This document shows positions 1 to 5,547 of a stretch of DNA of 8,510 nt, piece after piece (position 1 is the first letter of the stretch; every line of letters starts with the position of its first letter). The position numbers were made by a program, and so were the translations under genes. Source of the stretch: an uncultured Clostridia bacterium (GTDB lineage: Bacteria; Bacillota; Clostridia; Oscillospirales; Acutalibacteraceae); the NCBI GenBank assembly GCA_947623215.1, contig CANQGN010000059.1:1-8510 (forward strand). Direction: 5' to 3'. The notes beneath the pieces are model-generated. The model was not told where the DNA came from and did no database searches. It worked only from the letters and a program-made list of their open reading frames with translations.

Positions 1-897
1 CTGGTGATGGATTTGTTTGCCCCCTTGTGTGAAAAAATGGGAGACGAGTCGGAAGCCGCCGCCCTGCGAGGTCGTGCCGTCGCCTGCCGGGCGGCGGTGG
101 AGGCCCACGCGTGGGACGGCGACCACTACACCCGCGCCACCTTTGACGACGGCCGGGTGATTGGCAGCGACCGCTCAGAAGAAAATACCATTGACCTGCT
201 GCCGCAGGCCTTTGCGGTGCTTTGCGGCGGGCTGAAAGAGGAACGGGTAGCCCTTGCTATGGAAACCGCCTGGCAGCGACTGTATGACGACAAGCTGCGC
301 CTGCTGCGGCTCTTTACCCCCGCCTTTCGCAACCTGCCGGCGGGCTATATTGCCGCCTACCCCGCCGGTGTGCGCGAAAACGCCGGGCAGTACACCCACG
401 GTGCGCTCTTTTACCTGCTGGCGCTCTTGCGGCAGGGCCAAACCGACCGTGCCTTTCAGCTGCTTCGCGACTGCAACCCGGCCGAGCGCTGCCGCATGAC
501 CCAAACCGCCGCCCGCTACCAGGGCGAACCCTACGCGCTGGCGGGCGACGTGGCCGCTCATCCGGACGAACCCGGCCGCGCGGGCTGGACCCAGTACACC
601 GGCGCCGCTGGGTGGTTTTACCGCATTGTGTTAGAGGAAATGTTTGGTCTGCACCGGCAGGGCGAGCTGCTGACGGTGCGCCCGGCGCTGCCCCCCGCCC
701 TTTGGCGGGCTACCCTGCGCCTTAGGCTGGCGGGCACCCCGCTTACCCTGCATTTTCGCCTTTCCGCCCCCTGCCGCACCGGGGTTACCCTGCCGCTGAA
801 CGGCAAAGCGCGAGAAATCACCTTAACAACCGACCGCACGGGGCGACTCAGAGCGCAAATCGACTCTTGCAATAAAGGGGAAGATTTGGTATACTAG
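1..897 (+). CDS. GH94 / cyclic beta-1,2-glucan synthase-like enzyme, C-terminal part (5' truncated)
   Basis: This is the C-terminal end of a GH94-type (old GT36) enzyme, the group that contains cellobiose phosphorylases and the phosphorylase-like module of cyclic beta-1,2-glucan synthases (NdvB). The reading frame is open from the first base, so the true start lies upstream. Visible family blocks are IDLLPQAFAVLCG (about nt 190-230), LRLFTPAF, then YPAGVRENAGQYTHGALF (about nt 358-410), EPYALAGDV, and GRAGWTQYTGAAGWFYR (about nt 574-624), followed by the beta-rich tail 'L.VRPALPP..W' that closes these proteins. The Asp-containing catalytic block (DWNDGMN type) would be upstream and is not in the window, so activity and substrate cannot be judged. 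Family assignment is firm. A cyclic-glucan or other transferase/phosphorylase role is inference. The last ten or so codons overlap a promoter for the next operon. Confidence 0.85.
   Translation: MVMDLFAPLCEKMGDESEAAALRGRAVACRAAVEAHAWDGDHYTRATFDDGRVIGSDRSEENTIDLLPQAFAVLCGGLKEERVALAMETAWQRLYDDKLRLLRLFTPAFRNLPAGYIAAYPAGVRENAGQYTHGALFYLLALLRQGQTDRAFQLLRDCNPAERCRMTQTAARYQGEPYALAGDVAAHPDEPGRAGWTQYTGAAGWFYRIVLEEMFGLHRQGELLTVRPALPPALWRATLRLRLAGTPLTLHFRLSAPCRTGVTLPLNGKAREITLTTDRTGRLRAQIDSCNKGEDLVY
867..895 (+). promoter_or_regulatory. Sigma-A-type promoter inside the 3' end of the GH94-like gene
   Basis: The -35 is TTGCAA (867-872) and the -10 is TATACT (890-895), separated by exactly 17 nt, with a TG one base before the -10 (887-888) that makes an extended -10. 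Transcription would begin near 902, only about 15 nt before the ATG at 917, so the Shine-Dalgarno would sit almost at the RNA 5' end. It is the only good promoter I see upstream of the yfmF-yfmH-lgt-folD operon. The call rests on sequence match alone. Confidence 0.6.
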
Positions 898-916
898 ACC
901 TAGTGGAGGTGGAACG

Positions 917-2224
917 ATGGACCATACAACCAAACAAACGCTGCTGGCGCCCGAAACCACCGGTTTGTCTATTCAAACCGACCGGTTTAAGACCAGCCTG
1001 ATCACCATTTCTTTTGTGCTTCCTTTAGATTTAGACGGTACGGCGGCCGCCTCGCTGCTGGCCCGCCTGCTGGAGCACACAACCGCCCTTTATAACACTC
1101 CCGTTGCGCTGCAGCGCAAGCTGCTTTCGCTTTACGGCGCACGCTTTTTTACCGCCGTAAACAAGGCGGCCGATTTGCAGTTGCTTTCGGCTACCATTTC
1201 GGTCATCAACGACCGCTACGCCCTGCACGGCGAACCGCTGCTGGCAGAGGCCGCCGCTTTTTTGTGCGACGCGCTGTTTGCCCCCAATTTAACCGACGGC
1301 GACTTTTCGCCAGAGGAAGTAGCCCTTTGCCGCCGCCTGCTGGTAGAATCCATTGAGGGCCTGCTGAACGACAAACGCCGCTATGCCATTGCCCGCATGT
1401 ACGGCGCCATGTGCCCGGAGGAACCCTTTGGCATTCCCATTGGCGGCACCGTAGAGGCGGTAGAAAAGCTAACGGGGCAAGACGCGGTAGCCTGCTGGCG
1501 GCAAATGCTGCAAAACGCCCCGGCCATTGTTTCGGTGGTGGGGGGCGCCGACCCCCAGCCGGTTTATGACGCGGTGCTGGCGCGGTTTTCGCAGTTCGGC
1601 CGCACCCCCAAGCCCCTCAGCCCCCGGTTTGTTTACCGCGCCCCGGCGGGCGTAAAAGAAGTGAGCGAAACCATGGCCCTAACCCAGGGCAAGCTGGTTT
1701 TAGGGTTCCGCTCTACCGTCTCGTCTTTAGAGCAAAACAATTTGGCCATGCACGTGTTTTGCGATATGTTCGGCGGGTCGCCCTACTCTCGCCTGTTTAC
1801 CGTGGTGCGAGAGCAGCGCAGCCTCTGCTACTACTGCGCGGCGCGGCTGCAATCTACCAAAGGCTTTGTGTGCGTAGACTGCGGCATAGAAAACCGCAAC
1901 ATTGAACCCGCCAAAGAAGAAATTCTCGCCCAGCTTGCCGCCTTACAGCGGGGCGAGTTTGACGAATCGCTGCTCTCTGCCTCGCTGCTCAGCTTAACCG
2001 ACTCCGCCCGCAGCGTTGCCGACTCGCAATTGTCTCTCTTGGCGTGGTATATCAGCCGCCTGTTCGACGCCGCACAGCCCTCGCCGGAGGAGTGGATGGC
2101 AGAGCTTCGCGGCGTTACCGCCGAGGCGGTGGTAGAGGCGGCGAACGCCCTGACGCTGGATACCGTATTTGCCTTAAAAGCCAACGAGGAACAACCGGCA
2201 GAAAAGGAGGGTTCGCCCGCATGA
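917..2224 (+). CDS. yfmF: EF-P 5-aminopentanol modification-associated protein YfmF (degenerate M16 peptidase-like)
   Basis: A 435-residue protein of the M16 (insulinase/pitrilysin) fold. It matches the group named YfmF (ymfF in Bacillus subtilis), annotated as associated with the 5-aminopentanol modification of elongation factor P; its exact biochemical job is not settled as far as I know. The N-terminal M16 half covers roughly residues 20-165, including LLSLYGARF at about 69-77, and a second M16-like half lies at about 185-410. The zinc motif is degraded: where the active partner has HFLEH, this protein has RLLEH at residues 50-54, so the first His is Arg. It is probably a non-catalytic subunit that pairs with the downstream product, as in two-subunit M16 proteases (inference). 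The ATG at 917 follows GGAGG (905-909) by 7 nt. Its TGA overlaps the ATG of the next gene by four bases, which suggests translational coupling. Confidence 0.87.
   Translation: MDHTTKQTLLAPETTGLSIQTDRFKTSLITISFVLPLDLDGTAAASLLARLLEHTTALYNTPVALQRKLLSLYGARFFTAVNKAADLQLLSATISVINDRYALHGEPLLAEAAAFLCDALFAPNLTDGDFSPEEVALCRRLLVESIEGLLNDKRRYAIARMYGAMCPEEPFGIPIGGTVEAVEKLTGQDAVACWRQMLQNAPAIVSVVGGADPQPVYDAVLARFSQFGRTPKPLSPRFVYRAPAGVKEVSETMALTQGKLVLGFRSTVSSLEQNNLAMHVFCDMFGGSPYSRLFTVVREQRSLCYYCAARLQSTKGFVCVDCGIENRNIEPAKEEILAQLAALQRGEFDESLLSASLLSLTDSARSVADSQLSLLAWYISRLFDAAQPSPEEWMAELRGVTAEAVVEAANALTLDTVFALKANEEQPAEKEGSPA
2204..2211 (+). promoter_or_regulatory. Ribosome binding site deciding the yfmH start
   Basis: AAGGAGGG lies inside the end of yfmF, 9 nt before the ATG at 2221. 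It fixes that ATG as the start even though the frame is open further upstream inside yfmF. Confidence 0.8.
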
Positions 2225-3510
2225 AGATAACGCGCTTTCAAAACGAAAAACTGCAAGAAGAATACCTGCTGGCAGAGCACCCCAGCGGCCTGCCCATTTA
2301 TATTTGCGAAAAACCGCATTTTAACGGCGCTTACGCGGTGTTTGGCACCCGCTACGGCTCGGTAGACAACGCCTTTCGCCGCAAGGGAGAAGCCGATTTT
2401 ACCGAAGTACCGGCGGGCATCGCCCATTTTTTGGAGCATAAGCTGTTTGAGAGTGAAGACGGCGACGCCTTTGCCCGCTACGCCAAAACGGGGGCTTCGG
2501 CCAACGCCTACACCTCGTTTGACCGTACCTGCTATCTTTTCTCTTGCACCGACCATTTTGCCGAATCCTTTGACATTTTGCTGGACTTTGTACAGCACCC
2601 CTACTTTACCGAGCAAACGGTGCAAAAAGAGCAGGGCATTATTGGGCAGGAAATCAGCATGTACGACGACTCGCCCGACTGGGTAGTGCTTTTTAACCTG
2701 CTTTGCTGCCTGTACGAGCAAAACCCCGTGCGCATTAACATTGCCGGTACGGCCGAAACCATTTCGCACATTACCGCCCCTCTGCTTTACCGCTGCTACG
2801 AGACCTTTTATAACCCCCACAATATGTTTCTTGTGGCGGCGGGCAACGTAAAGGCCGAGCAGGTGCTCGCCGCCTGCGAGCGGCAGTTAAAAGCCACCCC
2901 GCCCCTGCCGGTAGAAACCCGCCCCTACCGCGAATCCCCCGCCGCGGTAAAGCAATATGCCGAGCAGGCCATGCCGGTTTCTATTCCTCAGTTTGCCTAC
3001 GGCGTAAAGCTGCCCCACCCCGGCGCGGGCTACATGCCCGCCCGCGAGCGGGTAACGTTGCGCCTTATGCTGGCCGCCTTCATTGGCCCGCAGTCGCCGC
3101 TTTACAACGATTTGTTAAACGAGGGGCTCATCAACCCCGAATTCGGCGGCACGCTGTTTGACGGCCGAGGCTTTGCGAGCTTAATCTTCAGCGGCGAATC
3201 GCGCGACCCCAAGGCCCTCGCCCGCCGCTTGTTTGAGGCTGCCCGGGCGGCCTGCGAAAGCGGCCTGCCGGAGGAAGAGGTAGAGCTCATTCGCCGCCGC
3301 TTTTACGGCCGCTATTGCAGCGGGTTTGACCATGCCGAGAGCATAGGCGACGCCTTAACCGACTGCGCCTGCGAGGGCGTGGGGCTGTTTGACGAAGCCG
3401 ACTTGCTGCAAACCATTACAACAGACGAAATAAACGACTGCCTGCGCCGGGTGTTTGTGCCCGAGGCCACCGCCCTTTCGGTTATTTGGCCGCTGGGCGG
3501 CGACCGGTAA
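2221..3510 (+). CDS. yfmH: EF-P 5-aminopentanol modification-associated protein YfmH (M16 zinc protease family)
   Basis: A 429-residue M16 metallopeptidase family protein of the YfmH group (ymfH in Bacillus subtilis). The inverted zinc motif HFLEH is intact at residues 69-73, giving ligands His69 and His73 and the catalytic base Glu72. The downstream block EQGIIGQE at 137-144 supplies the expected Glu pair seven residues apart, as in pitrilysin. So this subunit looks catalytically competent, unlike its upstream partner. The N-terminal M16 domain spans about 20-165 and the second M16 domain about 180-400. No signal peptide is visible, so it should be cytoplasmic. The start is taken at 2221 because of the ATGA overlap with yfmF and the well-placed Shine-Dalgarno; an earlier in-frame start would run about 180 nt into yfmF. 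The link to EF-P modification comes from family naming, and the substrate is unknown to me. Confidence 0.9.
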   Translation: MKITRFQNEKLQEEYLLAEHPSGLPIYICEKPHFNGAYAVFGTRYGSVDNAFRRKGEADFTEVPAGIAHFLEHKLFESEDGDAFARYAKTGASANAYTSFDRTCYLFSCTDHFAESFDILLDFVQHPYFTEQTVQKEQGIIGQEISMYDDSPDWVVLFNLLCCLYEQNPVRINIAGTAETISHITAPLLYRCYETFYNPHNMFLVAAGNVKAEQVLAACERQLKATPPLPVETRPYRESPAAVKQYAEQAMPVSIPQFAYGVKLPHPGAGYMPARERVTLRLMLAAFIGPQSPLYNDLLNEGLINPEFGGTLFDGRGFASLIFSGESRDPKALARRLFEAARAACESGLPEEEVELIRRRFYGRYCSGFDHAESIGDALTDCACEGVGLFDEADLLQTITTDEINDCLRRVFVPEATALSVIWPLGGDR

Positions 3511-3521
3511 CGGCGGGGGTT

Positions 3522-3529
3522 AAGGAGGG
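3522..3529 (+). promoter_or_regulatory. Ribosome binding site deciding the lgt GTG start
   Basis: AAGGAGGG lies between yfmH and lgt, 10 nt before the GTG at 3540. It supports the GTG as the start over an earlier in-frame ATG that would overlap the end of yfmH and add residues not typical of Lgt. Confidence 0.75.
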
Positions 3530-3539
3530 TGCGCACAAC

Positions 3540-4397
3540 GTGTATTCGGTAGAATTTTTAGGCAAAACCTTTTCGATAGACCCCGTCGCCTTTTCCATTG
3601 GCTCCTTCCCCGTTTACTGGTACGGCGTGCTCATTGCCACCGGCTTTTTGGCGGCGCTCACCGTCGCCTTTCGCCGGGCGCAAAACTGGAAGATTCCCAC
3701 CGACCCCATGATAGACGTGGTGCTGCTGGGCACGGTGGGGGCCATTGTGGGGGCGCGGGCCTACTACGTGCTCACTACCCTCAACCGCTACCATTCGTTC
3801 GCTGAAATGCTGGACATTCGCGACGGCGGCATTGCCATTTACGGTGCGCTTATTGGCGCGCTGCTGTGCGGGGGGCTGGCCTGCCTGTGGCGCAAAATCA
3901 AGGTGCTCAACATGCTGGACCTCGCCGCCTGGGCCTTTTTAATTGGGCAGGCGGTGGGCCGCTGGGGCAATTTTATGAATCAGGAGGCCTTCGGCAGCAA
4001 CACCGCGCTGCCCTGGGGTATGTACAGCAACGCCACGCGGGAGTACCTGACCTCTGTAGAGCAAACGCTGGCTTCTCAGGGGGTTACGGTAGACCCCGCC
4101 CTGCCGGTGCACCCCTGCTTTTTGTACGAGTCTATCTGGTGCCTTGTGGGGTTTGTTCTGCTTTATTTTCTCAGTCGTCGCCGCCGCTTTATGGGCGAAA
4201 CCTTTTTGCAGTACATCATCTGGTACGGCGCGGGGCGGTTTGTCATCGAGCATTTTCGCACCGACAGTTTAATGATCGGCCCCTTCAAAATTTCCCAGGT
4301 GGTGGCGCTGCTTTGCGTGGTGTTCGGCACCGTCGCCTTGGTGGTTGGCATTGTAAAAACCCGCAAATCCAAAACCCCTGCCCTTGTTATGCAATAG
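3540..4397 (+). CDS. lgt: Prolipoprotein diacylglyceryl transferase (Lgt)
   Basis: A 285-residue integral membrane enzyme that transfers diacylglycerol from phosphatidylglycerol to the lipobox cysteine of prolipoproteins, the first step of lipoprotein maturation. The family signature GRWGNFMNQEAFG is at residues 140-152, with the expected Arg141, Asn144 and Glu149. Other hallmarks are YWYGVLIATG at 26-35, GGIAIYGALIG at 96-106 and GRFVIEHFRTDSL at 232-244. Tyr101 stands where the E. coli enzyme has His103; Tyr here is common in Gram-positive Lgt, so this is not a defect. Several hydrophobic segments fit the usual multi-pass topology, and the length is typical. It starts with GTG 29 nt after yfmH. 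Its TAG stop overlaps the folD Shine-Dalgarno, so it sits mid-operon. Confidence 0.95.
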   Translation: MYSVEFLGKTFSIDPVAFSIGSFPVYWYGVLIATGFLAALTVAFRRAQNWKIPTDPMIDVVLLGTVGAIVGARAYYVLTTLNRYHSFAEMLDIRDGGIAIYGALIGALLCGGLACLWRKIKVLNMLDLAAWAFLIGQAVGRWGNFMNQEAFGSNTALPWGMYSNATREYLTSVEQTLASQGVTVDPALPVHPCFLYESIWCLVGFVLLYFLSRRRRFMGETFLQYIIWYGAGRFVIEHFRTDSLMIGPFKISQVVALLCVVFGTVALVVGIVKTRKSKTPALVMQ

Positions 4398-4403
4398 GAG
4401 GTT
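4396..4403 (+). promoter_or_regulatory. folD ribosome binding site overlapping the lgt stop codon
   Basis: AGGAGGTT begins inside the lgt TAG (4395-4397). Counted from AGGAGG (4396-4401), the spacer to the folD ATG at 4408 is 6 nt. The overlap suggests that ribosomes ending lgt could reinitiate on folD. Confidence 0.75.
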
Positions 4404-4407
4404 CCGT

Positions 4408-5277
4408 ATGTCTGCATCCGCTTATCAAATCATAGACGGCAAGGCCGTCTCTCTTGCCAGTAAAGAACAAACCGCCAAAGCCGTGGCGGCCTTTCGCCAG
4501 GCCACCGGCGTACAGCCCTGCCTTGCGGTGGTTTTGGTGGGGGACGACCCTGCCTCTCGCGTGTACGTAAACAACAAAAAGAAAGCCTGCGAATTCTGCG
4601 GCATTCGCTCGCTGGAATACGCCCTGCCGGCCGAAACGGAAAAGGACGAGCTGCTGGCGCTGATAGAAAAGCTCAACGCCGACCCGTCGGTGCACGGCAT
4701 TTTGGTGCAGCTGCCCCTGCCCCGCCCGGGCGATGAAGAGGCGGTGATTGCCGCCATTTCGCCCCAAAAAGACGTAGACGCCTTTCACCCCGTAAACGTG
4801 GGCAAAATTATGCAGGGCACGGCCGAACTGCTGCCCTGCACCCCCGCCGGTATTTTGGCGCTGCTTGCCGCCGCAGGGGTAACGGTAGCGGGCAAAGACT
4901 GCGTAGTGGTGGGCCGCAGCAACATAGTGGGCAAGCCCATGGCCATGCTGCTGCTGCGCGAGCACGGCACCGTGACCATTTGCCACTCCAAAACGCAAAA
5001 CCTGGCCGCCAAATGCCGCGAGGCGGATATTTTGGTAGCGGCGGTGGGCAAGCCCAAATTCATCACCGCCGATATGGTCAAGCCCGGCGCCGTGGTTATT
5101 GATGTGGGAGTCAACCGGCTGGAAAACGGCAAGCTCTGCGGCGACGTGGATTTTGACGCCGTGGCCCCCCGAACTGCCGCCATCACTCCCGTGCCCGGCG
5201 GCGTGGGCCCCATGACCATCGCCATGCTGATGCAAAACACCCTCACCGCCGCCAAAACCCAAACCCAACAGGGCTAA
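4408..5277 (+). CDS. folD: Bifunctional methylenetetrahydrofolate dehydrogenase / methenyltetrahydrofolate cyclohydrolase (FolD)
   Basis: A 289-residue cytoplasmic enzyme that interconverts 5,10-methylene-THF, 5,10-methenyl-THF and 10-formyl-THF using NADP, supplying one-carbon units for purine and formyl-methionine synthesis. All signature blocks are present in order. YVNNKKKAC at 53-61 contains the catalytic Tyr53 and Lys57. QLPLP is at 101-105, DVDAFHP at 122-128 and PCTPAG at 143-148. The Rossmann nucleotide-binding block VVVGRSNIVGKPMAMLL is at 167-183, and the C-terminal PVPGGVGPMT at 261-270. The length is normal for FolD. The ATG at 4408 is preferred over an upstream in-frame ATG inside lgt because the Shine-Dalgarno fits it and the protein then begins as FolD normally does. 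It is the last gene before the hairpin at 5294, so it most likely ends the operon. Confidence 0.96.
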   Translation: MSASAYQIIDGKAVSLASKEQTAKAVAAFRQATGVQPCLAVVLVGDDPASRVYVNNKKKACEFCGIRSLEYALPAETEKDELLALIEKLNADPSVHGILVQLPLPRPGDEEAVIAAISPQKDVDAFHPVNVGKIMQGTAELLPCTPAGILALLAAAGVTVAGKDCVVVGRSNIVGKPMAMLLLREHGTVTICHSKTQNLAAKCREADILVAAVGKPKFITADMVKPGAVVIDVGVNRLENGKLCGDVDFDAVAPRTAAITPVPGGVGPMTIAMLMQNTLTAAKTQTQQG

Positions 5278-5293
5278 AAACGCATAATTGAAC

Positions 5294-5332
5294 GCAAAAC
5301 GCCGACGATCTGCCCGATCGTCGGCGTTTTGC
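5294..5332 (+). terminator. Perfect 17-bp hairpin after folD, probable intrinsic terminator
   Basis: Positions 5294-5310 pair without mismatch to 5316-5332 around the 5-nt loop TGCCC. The lower stem is AAAAC/GTTTT, so the only U-run (four Us) is inside the stem and is followed by GCAC, not by a U-tract. The A/T lower stem gives it a partly symmetric, bidirectional look. Its place 16 nt after the folD stop fits a terminator, but a classical trailing U-tract is missing on the plus strand. Confidence 0.7.
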
Positions 5333-5334
5333 AC

Positions 5335-5354
5335 AAAAAAAAAAAAAAAAAAAA
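5335..5354. repeat. A20 homopolymer
   Basis: Twenty uninterrupted A residues lie two bases after the hairpin and 21 nt before the -35 element at 5376. The tract is the longest homopolymer in the window and contrasts with the GC-rich genes on both sides. It could bend DNA upstream of the promoter or be a slippage-prone site, and its exact length may be a sequencing artefact. Confidence 0.9.
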
Positions 5355-5375
5355 CAACGGGCTTTTTCGTTTTTC

Positions 5376-5404
5376 TTGACAAAATTTTCTTTTTTTGCTA
5401 TACT
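5376..5404 (+). promoter_or_regulatory. Near-consensus sigma-A promoter (P1) for the dockerin gene
   Basis: TTGACA (5376-5381) and TATACT (5399-5404) are separated by 17 nt, with TG at 5396-5397 forming an extended -10. The flanks are very A/T-rich, including T-runs just upstream of the -35 that resemble an UP element. Initiation near 5411 would leave a leader of about 137 nt before the ATG at 5548. This is the best promoter match in the window. Confidence 0.8.
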
Positions 5405-5488
5405 AAAAACAGTGCAATATGATTCGATAAAAACAGAGAAAGAGAAAATTATCTTTCCGTCAAAAAAATGTTGTTTGTGGGTGAGCAT

Positions 5489-5516
5489 TGCCAACCATCC
5501 CGGGATTTGTTATACA
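5489..5516 (+). promoter_or_regulatory. Possible second promoter (P2) with a palindrome in its spacer
   Basis: TTGCCA (5489-5494) and TATACA (5511-5516) are 16 nt apart, with TG at 5508-5509 giving an extended -10. The 10-bp perfect palindrome ATCCCGGGAT (5497-5506) fills most of the spacer, where a bound regulator would interfere with RNA polymerase. The leader would be about 25 nt. Both the promoter and the operator reading are inferred from pattern only. Confidence 0.35.
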
Positions 5517-5532
5517 CATACTACAACCAATC

Positions 5533-5539
5533 AAGGAGG
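5533..5539 (+). promoter_or_regulatory. Ribosome binding site deciding the dockerin gene start
   Basis: AAGGAGG lies 8 nt before the ATG at 5548. It rules out an in-frame ATG 60 nt upstream, which would place residues before the signal peptide and lies upstream of this Shine-Dalgarno. Confidence 0.8.
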
Positions 5540-5547
5540 AATTTACC

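Noticed and set aside
2044..2220. Extended N-terminus for yfmH starting inside yfmF
   Set aside because: It would overlap yfmF by about 180 nt with Arg-rich, low-complexity residues. The ATG at 2221 has a proper Shine-Dalgarno and the ATGA overlap.
1831..2820. Minus-strand open frame (about 329 codons) across yfmF and yfmH
   Set aside because: It is antisense to two well-supported M16 genes, and its protein shows no recognisable motif or promoter/ribosome-site context.
3741..4435. Alternative plus-strand open frames inside lgt
   Set aside because: They overlap the Lgt signature region in another frame and have no family motifs or ribosome binding site.
4387..5382. Long minus-strand open frame (about 331 codons) opposite folD, reaching into the poly-A tract
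   Set aside because: It is antisense to a FolD with every signature block intact. Its translation is rich in Gly, His and Gln with a run of Phe from the A20 tract, has no family features, and is the usual shadow frame of a GC-rich gene.
5426..5458. Riboswitch or attenuator in the long leader (overlapping GATAA/TTATC and GAAAGA/TCTTTC pairings)
   Set aside because: The stems are 5-6 bp and mostly A/U, there is no following U-tract, and no known riboswitch core is visible.
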